Assembly (NCBI RefSeq): GCF_007827555.1
Contig: NZ_VISS01000039.1
Span: forward strand, 1 to 34,803
Source: Aeribacillus composti
GTDB lineage: Bacteria; Bacillota; Bacilli; Bacillales; Aeribacillaceae
Reading direction: 5' to 3'
DNA: 34,803 bases
Of the stretch, positions 11,713-18,370 are shown one piece after another (the stretch's first letter is position 1; the number at the start of each line of letters is the position of its first letter). The translations under genes were made by a program, and so were the position numbers. Below the pieces are notes generated by a model. The model searched no databases. It was given only the letters and a program-made list of their open reading frames with translations, and was not told the DNA's origin.

Positions 11713-11781
11713 CTCTCACCATTCATTAGGACCAACTATTTTCGTGATACATCCAAGTCGGTATTTCAAAGTTTTACATAA

Positions 11782-11973
11782 TTATAAGGTAGACATGTCA
11801 ATAACGAATCGATAACGTACATCACTGCGGAGGACGCGCTCATACGCTTCGTCTACTTGGTCAGCACCGATCACCTCAATTTTAGGGGCAATGCCGTGTT
11901 GAGCGGCAAAATCGAGCATCAATTGTACTTCAACTAACAGGTGCGTTGAAGAAGACAATAAAAGTATGACCAT
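11782..11973 (-). pseudogene. Zinc-type alcohol dehydrogenase, C-terminal remnant
   Basis: About 60 codons matching the end of NAD(P)-dependent zinc alcohol dehydrogenases (AdhA/YahK/cinnamyl type): [18 protein letters not shown], then [20 protein letters not shown] to the stop. The catalytic and cofactor domains are absent, and the residues before LVEVQLML no longer fit the family. A relic of this class next to an aldehyde-response cluster and a broken MerR gene suggests the decay of a formaldehyde/methylglyoxal defence locus. Confidence 0.75.
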
Positions 11974-12200
11974 TCATTCATAAGACAAATCGAATTGGAA
12001 TCCTTTAAAAGCCCATAAAGTTGTAATCACAAAACTCGTAAAGACAAGAGGTAATACCTTGAATGGAGTAGTTTCATAGCTTAATCAAGACTATCCCGAA
12101 TCGATCCCGTACGCCAAAAGAAGCGAAACAAGCAATTCTGTTAATTATTGTCATTCCCTTTTTCCTAAAAAATAAAGGTTAATAATTAGGTTTAATATCA
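11974..12200 (-). other. Degenerate stretch, possible membrane-protein fragment
   Basis: On the minus strand, about 11978-12085 reads FKVLPLVFTSFVITTLWAFK and then continues to a stop without any start codon. It looks like a hydrophobic fragment of an unidentified membrane protein. Nothing else is recognised. Confidence 0.25.
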
Positions 12201-12543
12201 TTAAGCATATTCACCAAATCTCTTCTTTCTAGCGATCTCATCAAATAATTGAACCCTTCTTTTGCATTCTTCAATGATTTCTGAACTAAATCCCCATTTT
12301 TCACCATAAACAACAATAAAATCTTCTATTGTAATCAAATTAGGATGTTTACTAATTGCATCATAAAAAGCACTTAATGAATCAGGACTGGTAACCATTT
12401 TAGAACACACACGCAACAGTTCTTCATCTTTTACATTCACAGCTTTAATGAATCTGTTAGGTGGATATCTCTTCTTCTTTGTTATTTTTAATCACCTCAT
12501 TAATTGCTCCTCTTAAGTTATGGACTATTGGTAACTTTTTCAT
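12201..12543 (-). pseudogene. Small unknown gene split by a frameshift
   Basis: Two overlapping frames look like one gene. The upstream part (12457-12543) starts at an ATG behind GAAAGGTGAG and reads MKKLPIVHNLRGAINEVIKN, then NKEE, before stopping. The downstream part (12201-12480, open frame) continues RYPPNRFIKAVNVKDEELLR to a natural-looking end, ERKKRFGEYA-like (ARKKRFGEYA). A shift of +1 in the run AAAGAAGAAGAG joins them into about 114 residues. Translation from the internal GTG at 12440 would give only 79 residues and has no ribosome binding site. The family is not recognised. It could be a mutation, a sequencing indel, or less likely programmed frameshifting. Confidence 0.5.
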
Positions 12544-12574
12544 CGATCTCACCTTTCTTCAAAATGAAGTAGGT

Positions 12575-12712
12575 TTATATACCACGTATTTGGTAAATTA
12601 ATACTGCGAATATGATCGCAATAATAGGTCCAAAAAACATTCTTGTCAACATCGCGAGAGGTGCGCTATCGTTATCCATGATAATTGTCGTACTTCGCTT
12701 CCTTGTATTCAT
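12575..12712 (-). CDS. Small single-pass membrane protein (45 aa)
   Basis: The start at 12712 follows GGGAGGCG with suitable spacing. The first half is polar and basic (MNTRKRSTTIIMDNDSAP). The second half is one hydrophobic segment (MFFGPIIAIIFAVLIYQI). The family is not recognised. It lies between the broken small gene and the broken merR gene. Confidence 0.4.
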   Translation of the reverse strand: MNTRKRSTTIIMDNDSAPLAMLTRMFFGPIIAIIFAVLIYQIRGI

Positions 12713-12805
12713 TATATCTATCGCCTCCCACACAAATTTGGTAGAAATTCCCTTGATTAAAAGACATTGTTTACTGATTATTAACATTTTTATGGTTACA
12801 TTCTT

Positions 12806-13001
12806 CTACTGTTTTTTTATTGGTACATCGGCTAAACGTAAACTTGAAATCAATTTTACGGTTGCTATCTGTTCTTCCGAATAAAGACGGTAACCATTTT
12901 CGCTTCTTATTGGATGCAGTAAATTCTCTGACTCATAATATCTTAAAGCACTTTTTAAAATACCGGTCCTTTTGGAAAAAGTTTGTATCGTTTGAACTCA
13001 T
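12806..13001 (-). pseudogene. MerR family regulator, truncated and frameshifted
   Basis: The DNA-binding domain of a MerR regulator is readable: TFSKRTGILKSALRYYESEN, LLHPIRS, then ENGYRLYSEEQIATVKLI and SSLRLADVPI. The frame is open from about 12985 and stops at 12806. The only start with a fitting site (13001, after AAAGGACGTG) is in another frame, so a 1-2 nt shift lies near codon 6. The dimerisation helix and effector domain are lost. The operator-like palindrome just upstream (13032-13052) is intact. The ligand class cannot be read, but the neighbours suggest aldehyde or electrophile stress. Confidence 0.7.
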
Positions 13002-13031
13002 CTCAATCACGTCCTTTATAATCAAAGTTAC

Positions 13032-13056
13032 ACCTTAAAGTAACTTTAAGGTCAAG
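13032..13056 (-). promoter_or_regulatory. MerR-type operator and promoter
   Basis: Perfect 21-bp palindrome with 10-bp arms ACCTTAAAGT and ACTTTAAGGT around a central A. On the minus strand, -35 TTGACC (13056-13051) overlaps its edge and a TAACTT-like -10 follows after about 19 bp, the long spacer expected for MerR activation. The arms resemble the CTTAAAG/CTTTAAG repeat reported for B. subtilis AdhR. It sits 30 nt before the broken merR start. Confidence 0.6.
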
Positions 13057-13061
13057 AACAA

Positions 13062-13093
13062 AATAAAAAAGACTTGTCCTCAAGGCAAGTCTT
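13062..13093 (-). terminator. modA terminator
   Basis: Minus-strand hairpin AAGACTTG / CAAGTCTT with a 9-nt loop, followed by TTTTTTATTTTG. It lies 36 nt after the modA stop codon. Confidence 0.85.
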
Positions 13094-13128
13094 ATAATTT
13101 AAGTTGATCGAACAGTAATGAAGCCCGC

Positions 13129-13941
13129 TTATTTCAAAATCTTAAATCCGAATTTTTCAAAAATTTGAAACGAATCTTCTGTCTGTAGGTACTGATAGAA
13201 ATCGTGAGCCTCTTTTTTATGCTTTGTGTCCTTAATGATGCCAACTGGATAAATAATAGGATCATGCATATTTGCGTCTGCGATGTCGACAATTTTTACC
13301 TTATCAGATATTTGGGCATCAGTTTTGAATACAATTCCTGCGTCCACTGTATTTGCTTCTACATATGATAATACTTGGCGCACATCCTTTGTGTATACGA
13401 CTTTATCTTTTACTTTTGGCCAAAGATTTAGCTTAGTTAGAGTTTGCTGCCCGTATTGACCTGCAGGAGTAGTTTCAGGATTTCCTAATGCAAATTGCTT
13501 AATACCGCTGTCTGCCAAAGACTGAAATCCTTTTACTGTGTCTGCTTTATCTTTCGGAACGATTAAAACGATTTCATTTCCTAGCAAGTTTTTACTCTCT
13601 TCTTTGTTAATCAATCCTTTGTCTACGAGTGGACGAAACTTATTTTCAGCAGCCGAGAAAAATATGTCTACCGGCGCTCCTTGTTCGATTTGCTGTTGCA
13701 ATGCACCAGAACTTCCAAAGTTAAATGTAATTTTTATATTTTCATGTTCTTTTTCATACTTTTTCTGAATTTCCGTTAAGGCATCTTGTAAGCTTGCGGC
13801 TGCTGAGATGGTTAATTTTACTGTCTGTTTATCCTCTGTCTTCTTTGATTCCTGTTTTTCTCCCTCGTTTGTACAACCAAAAATAAAAAAGACTGAAGCA
13901 CACAAAAACATGATCATGATCATGCGAATAGAATGCTTCAT
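13129..13941 (-). CDS. modA: Molybdate-binding lipoprotein ModA
   Basis: Extracellular solute receptor of the molybdate ABC transporter. 270 residues with a signal peptide and lipobox FIFGC (Cys23), then a type II periplasmic-binding fold. Typical oxyanion-contact stretches are visible: SAAASLQDAL (Ser50 region), FNFGSSGALQQQI (Ser77/78) and GAPVDIFFSAAENK. The ending LQTEDSFQIFEKFGFKIL is also family-like. The start has GAAGGGGGAGAG upstream. It is separated from modBC by trmO and the regulator gene, unlike the usual modABC order, and has its own AT-rich promoter region and terminator. Confidence 0.93.
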   Translation of the reverse strand: MKHSIRMIMIMFLCASVFFIFGCTNEGEKQESKKTEDKQTVKLTISAAASLQDALTEIQKKYEKEHENIKITFNFGSSGALQQQIEQGAPVDIFFSAAENKFRPLVDKGLINKEESKNLLGNEIVLIVPKDKADTVKGFQSLADSGIKQFALGNPETTPAGQYGQQTLTKLNLWPKVKDKVVYTKDVRQVLSYVEANTVDAGIVFKTDAQISDKVKIVDIADANMHDPIIYPVGIIKDTKHKKEAHDFYQYLQTEDSFQIFEKFGFKILK

Positions 13942-14154
13942 GCTTTCTCTCCCCCTTCTATTTTTATAATCTAATATAAAACTTATTATAATTTCTTATA
14001 ACTATTTTGTATAGTATATAATTAATTTATATAAAATATAATTATATAGAATAGTAAAGTGTCTCCGTTCACGGATAGAAAAAACACATTTTGTTCAGTG
14101 CAATGACAAAAAACCATGAGGTGCTTTTTAATCGGCCTTGCCAATACCGCCTTT
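13942..14154. promoter_or_regulatory. modA upstream region with paired AT-rich motif
   Basis: Very AT-rich. TATAATTA occurs at 14017-14024 and 14037-14044, exactly 20 bp apart. The same motif, also 20 bp apart, lies upstream of trmO. This may be the operator of the locus regulator. The sequence nearer trmO (14100-14150) shows no clear terminator. Confidence 0.4.
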
Positions 14155-14634
14155 TCAATAAATGCTTTTATCAGCTTTTACTTTATCTACGTTTTCGATT
14201 CTTTTTTCAAACCATCCAATCTTAGATGTTTCTATTGCATCAAACATCGGAACGTAAGGCTTTATATCGAGTAGAGGTGTTTCGTTCAATACATCGACAT
14301 CTAGGACATGGATATGGTTCCCCTCAATACTTTTCAATCGAACGACTGAAAAGCCGATTGGGTTCGGTCTTTTCGGGAATCTTGTTGCAAAAATACCATG
14401 GGGTTGATCATCTAAGAAAGGAACTACCTGCAATGAATATTCATGAACCTTATGAAAATAATAAATAAGAATAAGATGAGAAAAGCCGTCCAGATCTTTC
14501 ATTCCTTCTACATACAATGGATTAAGCTCTATTGTTCCTTCTACATTTTTCGCCGCCGCCGATTGAATCGGCATTCCTTCCAAAGTGTTAAAAGGGGTTA
14601 GAATTTTTCCTATCGCTTTAAAATGTATGTTCAT
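14155..14634 (-). CDS. trmO: tRNA m6t6A37 methyltransferase TrmO (TsaA)
   Basis: SAM-dependent enzyme that methylates N6-threonylcarbamoyladenosine 37 in tRNA in characterised homologues. 159 residues: the compact beta-barrel form without the C-terminal extension of E. coli TrmO (about 235). Landmarks are DLDGFSHLILIYYFH (47-61) and the active-site signature RFPKRPNPIGFSVVRL (85-100). Genes of this family are often found beside molybdate or molybdopterin genes in Firmicutes and archaea, so a molybdenum-linked role is possible here. It has its own AT-rich promoter region, so it is probably not co-transcribed with the regulator gene. Confidence 0.88.
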   Translation of the reverse strand: MNIHFKAIGKILTPFNTLEGMPIQSAAAKNVEGTIELNPLYVEGMKDLDGFSHLILIYYFHKVHEYSLQVVPFLDDQPHGIFATRFPKRPNPIGFSVVRLKSIEGNHIHVLDVDVLNETPLLDIKPYVPMFDAIETSKIGWFEKRIENVDKVKADKSIY

Positions 14635-14655
14635 CTTTACAACATCCTATTTTCT

Positions 14656-14690
14656 TTTAATTATAATTAATTATATTTAATTATAATTAA
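14656..14690. repeat. Tandem 15-bp palindromic repeats upstream of trmO
   Basis: The 15-mer TTTAATTATAATTAA is present at 14656-14670 and 14676-14690, a 20-bp period (two helical turns). Its core TTAATTATAATTAA is a perfect palindrome. It shares TATAATTA with the modA upstream pair. It is a candidate binding site for the mod regulator. Confidence 0.5.
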
Positions 14691-14789
14691 ATATAATAGA
14701 AAAAGATATACTTATGTTTCTCTTTTTTTCATTTCCAGTGCTCACGAATCATGAAAACCAAATATTCCAGTGCCAAAAAGTGATAAAAC

Positions 14790-14824
14790 AAAGCCAGAGG
14801 TTTTTAAGAGAAACCCCTGGCTTT
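14790..14824. terminator. Terminator of the mod regulator gene
   Basis: Arms AAAGCCAGAGGTTT and AAACCCCTGGCTTT (one mismatch) with a 7-nt loop, T-rich on both sides. It lies 15 nt beyond the regulator stop codon on the minus strand. Confidence 0.8.
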
Positions 14825-14838
14825 TAGCTGGATCCATT

Positions 14839-15786
14839 TCAGCTTTCATAAACGACTTGCCCGGTTTGTGACAAATCATAGCCTCCTAGTGCTTTTAAAT
14901 CGTTTTGAAAGTGAACCGATCTTAAAATTTGCAGGACTTGACTAATTAACTCTCTATTCTCATCGTTCTTTAAAATAACCAAATCGTACTTTTCATTAAC
15001 TAACGGAATGAAATCGACATCTTTAACTAGGTTAGCCCCTCTTTCAATTCCTACCCCGACATCTGCATCCCCTTTAGCGACAGCACTTGCGACACTTACG
15101 TGATTGGTTACCTCATTGTCATAGCCGTTAATTTCAGAAACAGGTATGCGATACTTTCTCAAACATTCATCTAGTAAAACACGAGCACCCGCACCTTTTT
15201 CCCGGTTTACAATTTTTATATTTTTTCTTCTTAAATCTTCCCAATGCTTAATATTCAACGGGTTTCCCTTTTTGACGTAAAAGCCTGCCTTCCTTGTTAG
15301 TAAATGAATCACGATATACTGAAAATTCACTAGTATCTTATTGATATACGGAACATTATATTCACCTGAAATTCCTTCGATTAAATGTGTACTGACAATG
15401 TCTGAATATCCTTGATACATTGAAATTAGGCTTTCTAAGCTTCCAACATAAGAACGAAGTGGTCGAAACCTTTTCGAGGATTTTTCTAAGTAGTTCGCCA
15501 AAATATCTAAGCTCATATCCTGGCCGCTTATAATTAATTGTCTAGGCTGCAAATACCCTTGAGTTTCAATCGATGTTTCTTTTTTTGATGACTGTACGGA
15601 GCTTGGCTGCAGTTCTTCTTTTGACTTTTTTATGTACTCTTCTAGATCGGAAGGATCAATTCGCATTTGTCGTCCGACACGATAAGCAGGTAATAACCCT
15701 TTTTTCACTAAATCATATACGGTTAATTTTGAAACCTTTAATATGTTTGCCACTTCCTCGGTTGTATAAGAAAGATTTTTTTCCAT
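14839..15786 (-). CDS. Excisionase-type HTH regulator with PBP-like domain (molybdate sensor)
   Basis: 315-residue one-component regulator. Residues about 5-55 form an HTH_17/excisionase-like DNA-binding domain (YTTEEVANILKVSKLTVYDL and RVGRQMRIDPSDLEEYI). Residues about 85-310 match the PBP-like (PF12727-type) domain related to molybdate-binding proteins: NREKGAGARVLLDECL and AVAKGDADVGVGIE. Such proteins replace ModE in many Firmicutes. The start at 15786 is preferred because AAGGAG lies 9 nt before it; the ATG 18 nt upstream has no site. It is divergent from modBC and next to modA, so autoregulation and control of mod genes by molybdate are likely but inferred. Confidence 0.82.
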   Translation of the reverse strand: MEKNLSYTTEEVANILKVSKLTVYDLVKKGLLPAYRVGRQMRIDPSDLEEYIKKSKEELQPSSVQSSKKETSIETQGYLQPRQLIISGQDMSLDILANYLEKSSKRFRPLRSYVGSLESLISMYQGYSDIVSTHLIEGISGEYNVPYINKILVNFQYIVIHLLTRKAGFYVKKGNPLNIKHWEDLRRKNIKIVNREKGAGARVLLDECLRKYRIPVSEINGYDNEVTNHVSVASAVAKGDADVGVGIERGANLVKDVDFIPLVNEKYDLVILKNDENRELISQVLQILRSVHFQNDLKALGGYDLSQTGQVVYES

Positions 15787-16089
15787 ACCTACTTGCTCCT
15801 TCATAAAAAAATTCGTTATAAGTAATTAAATGTAATTTGATATAATGTATTGATAACTTCTGTATCAATGATTTATATTTAAATATAAATAAAATTAATT
15901 ATTTTCTTAACAAGAAGATGGCTATGTAGTTTATATCTAATCTTGATTATATCATGTTTTGTTTCGCTCTTTTTCAATGGAAATGACTCAACTTCTTGTT
16001 TTACCATTTCCTTTACTCCAAAGTTCAAAATAATTATAACCATTTACAACGAAAAATGATGAAACTTTATGAAAAGGTGAACGACAAGT
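15787..16089. promoter_or_regulatory. Divergent control region, regulator gene and modBC
   Basis: A 300-bp AT-rich gap holding both promoters. It includes the inverted repeat TTGATA/TATCAA near 15849-15867 and a TAATTATA site at 16031-16038, the reverse of the TATAATTA motif found upstream of modA and trmO. modB has AAAAGGTGA before its start. No coding sequence is recognised. Confidence 0.4.
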
Positions 16090-16764
16090 ATGAATTACTC
16101 GCCGCTTATACTCTCTTTAAAAACGGCAACAATCGCCACGTTTATCGTATTTGTTACTGGGGTTGTGTTGGCACGATTGATCAGTCGTAATTCCTTTCGA
16201 GGGAAAAGTGTTATAGAAGCGATTATTTTGCTGCCACTCGTGCTTCCGCCTACAGTTGTAGGCTTTGGTTTATTATATATATTTGGTAAAAACGGATTTA
16301 TTGGTCGATTACTGCTCGATTGGTTTGATTTCCAAATTGTTTTCACTTGGTATGCTGTTGTGATCGCAGCAGTCGTCGTGTCTTTTCCTTTAATGTATCA
16401 AAGTGCATCTGCAGCGTTTCGGCAGTATGACCCAAATATTGAAAATGCTGCATATACAATGGGGGCATCTAAATGGAGAGTGTTTTGGACGATATCTTTT
16501 CCACTGGCATGGCCAGGACTGTTAGCTGGCTTAGTTTTATCCTTTGCACGAGCGTTAGGAGAATTTGGTGCCACTCTTATGCTCGCCGGCTATATTCCGA
16601 ATGTCACCGACACCATTCCTTTAGCTATTTATTTTGCGGTGGAGTCAGGTAATTTGGAAGCAGCAAAATTTTGGGTGATCATTATCGTTGCCCTCGGCTT
16701 TAGCGCTATTTTATGGCTAAATTGGTGGAGCAAACGGAATATGATGAGACATGTACAAAAATAG
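16090..16764 (+). CDS. modB: Molybdate ABC transporter permease ModB
   Basis: Inner membrane channel of the molybdate importer. 224 residues with about five transmembrane segments and the permease coupling motif ENAAYTMGASKWRVFWTISF (about 117-136). The family signature RALGEFGATLMLAGYIP is at about 153-169. The length is normal. It is followed 55 nt later by modC in the same direction. It works with ModA, which is encoded on the opposite strand about 2 kb away. Confidence 0.93.
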   Translation: MNYSPLILSLKTATIATFIVFVTGVVLARLISRNSFRGKSVIEAIILLPLVLPPTVVGFGLLYIFGKNGFIGRLLLDWFDFQIVFTWYAVVIAAVVVSFPLMYQSASAAFRQYDPNIENAAYTMGASKWRVFWTISFPLAWPGLLAGLVLSFARALGEFGATLMLAGYIPNVTDTIPLAIYFAVESGNLEAAKFWVIIIVALGFSAILWLNWWSKRNMMRHVQK

Positions 16765-16819
16765 TAAGTTCAAAAATTTTTAGAGCTTATTTGTCGCTTA
16801 CTTAAAGGAGTTTTTTCTT

Positions 16820-17467
16820 ATGCTTATCGTTGAAATCCAAAAAAGACTATCCCATTTTGAATTAGATGTAAAATTTTCAGTGGCCAATGAGATTGTTGTC
16901 CTTTTTGGCCCCTCCGGCTCCGGAAAAACGACAATCTTAAATTGTATTGCTGGGATAAGCAAACCTGCTGCTGGCATCATCCGATTAAACGACACCATTT
17001 TATTTGAAAATAAGAAAGTATTTGTTCCTATTCAAAAAAGAAACATCGGCTATGTATTTCAAGATTATGCGCTTTTTCCCCATATGACTGTTTGGAAAAA
17101 CATTGCTTATGGCATGCAAAATGAAAGCTTTGTCAAAAATTTAATGAAAGAGCTGCGAATTGAACACCTTAGAGATAAATATCCGTCTGAAATTTCAGGC
17201 GGCGAAAAACAACGGGTCGCCATTGCACGAGCCATTGCAACCGAGCCGGATGCCTTGCTTTTAGATGAACCTTTTTCTGCATTAGATAATCAAACACGTG
17301 TAAAAGGTCATGAAGAGCTATTACGTATCCATAAGCTTTGGCGCATTCCCATTATATTAGTCACCCATCATCTTGAGGAAGCAAAAAAATTGGGGAATCG
17401 AATTTTATATTTACACGAAGGAAAAATTCGTGACAGTGAAATGAACGCGAATCTTATTCAGAGTTAA
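16820..17467 (+). CDS. modC: Molybdate ABC transporter ATPase ModC, without TOBE domain
   Basis: Walker A GPSGSGKT (30-37), Q-loop VFQDYALFPHMTV, signature SGGEKQ (126-131), Walker B LLLDEP (146-151) and H-loop VTHH (182-185). At 215 residues it ends right after the ATPase core. Typical ModC is about 350 residues with a C-terminal TOBE/MOP molybdate-binding domain, so regulation through that domain is absent. There is no sign of a frameshift or of TOBE sequence downstream; a terminator follows after about 50 nt. It is probably a genuine short form, as seen in some Firmicutes. AAAGGAG precedes the start. Confidence 0.88.
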   Translation: MLIVEIQKRLSHFELDVKFSVANEIVVLFGPSGSGKTTILNCIAGISKPAAGIIRLNDTILFENKKVFVPIQKRNIGYVFQDYALFPHMTVWKNIAYGMQNESFVKNLMKELRIEHLRDKYPSEISGGEKQRVAIARAIATEPDALLLDEPFSALDNQTRVKGHEELLRIHKLWRIPIILVTHHLEEAKKLGNRILYLHEGKIRDSEMNANLIQS

Positions 17468-17515
17468 TTGACAGACTTACTCTTTAAGCTAACATCAATT
17501 ATACCAAATTATGAG

Positions 17516-17547
17516 GAAAAAGGGGGTTTATAGCATTCCCCTTTTTC
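17516..17547 (+). terminator. modBC terminator
   Basis: Arms GAAAAAGGGG and CCCCTTTTTC around a short loop, with the T run inside the 3' arm. It lies about 50 nt after the modC stop codon. Confidence 0.75.
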
Positions 17548-17598
17548 AGATTTTGTGTTCACTTCCTTAAAAACAGTAAATTAAATTTATTTTTATAT

Positions 17599-17626
17599 TG
17601 TTCATTTAGCACATAGTTCTATTTTT
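17599..17626 (+). repeat. 28-bp dispersed direct repeat, copy 1
   Basis: It begins TGTTCATTTAGCACATAG and matches 28011-28038 in the same orientation with one mismatch. The flanks differ. It could be the trace of a small mobile element or a conserved binding site. Confidence 0.6.
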
Positions 17627-18269
17627 ACTGGAAACGTCTCTCGCTTGTAACATTGTGCCTCTGCAAAACGGCATAATACTTGGTCGTGAAATTTATAAAA
17701 TTTTCCCTTATGATGCTTTTTGATAAAATCTATTAATTTTTAATGCAAAAAGATCAATGACGGACAGTTGAACAAAGAATTCTGGGGACAAATTACAGCG
17801 CTCGTCTCATTCATTTGTCGCCGGCAGTGGTTGCATTGGACTCGGCTTATGATGCATTAGAATTAAGCTCAGACGTTTCCGGAAAAGACTGGCTTTCAGG
17901 TTGAGAGCTTGGCACAGGGGAAAAATTATTCTGCAGCTCCCTCGACCCATTGGATATCGTCACTGGCGTTAGTTCGTTTTCTAAATTCAGCAGCGCGGCC
18001 CGGTTACGCCCTCTTCGAGAAGCAATGGATCCAAAGCTATTTAAGCTGGATTGAATCAAAAATCACAACATGCCTGCGACATGGTTGTCCGTATAGAAGA
18101 AAGGCGTATCTTCCCTCATCAAATGCGACAAGACAAAGCAAGTGATCAACAATTTAACGGAGGTATGAAAGCGAAATGCCTATGGATATAAGAATTTTAC
18201 CCGTTTTCGTTCAAAAATACTATTATTCCACAAGTTTAAAAGAATTGAGGGACATATAGGCTAGCACTA

Positions 18270-18314
18270 CCTTTTCTTTTAGAAAGGGAGGTACCCCCTT
18301 TCCAGAAGAAAAGG
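18270..18314. repeat. Imperfect 45-bp hairpin downstream of yngE
   Basis: Arms CCTTTTCTT / AAGAAAAGG and GAAAGGG / CCCTTTC surround a GGTACC centre. It lies 57 nt beyond the yngE stop codon. The shape suits mRNA 3'-end protection or termination, but the T tract is weak. Confidence 0.5.
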
Positions 18315-18370
18315 CCACCAAGCGAAGCGCGGCAGCCTGAACCCCAATATTTGACAAAGAACCTTTTTTA

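Larger units (their letters stand above)
17548..18370. other. Gene-poor stretch between convergent modC and the yng operon
   Basis: About 820 bp with no convincing gene. Open frames at 17847-18059 (minus) and 17909-18145 (plus) have no ribosome binding site or recognised homology. The base composition of 17760-18140 is less AT-rich than normal spacer, so it may be decayed coding DNA. It contains one copy of a 28-bp dispersed repeat (17599-17626) and a large hairpin (18270-18314). Confidence 0.4.

Noticed and set aside
17847-18145. Overlapping open frames on both strands between modC and yngE
   Set aside because: No initiation signals or recognisable family; described only as possible decayed coding DNA.
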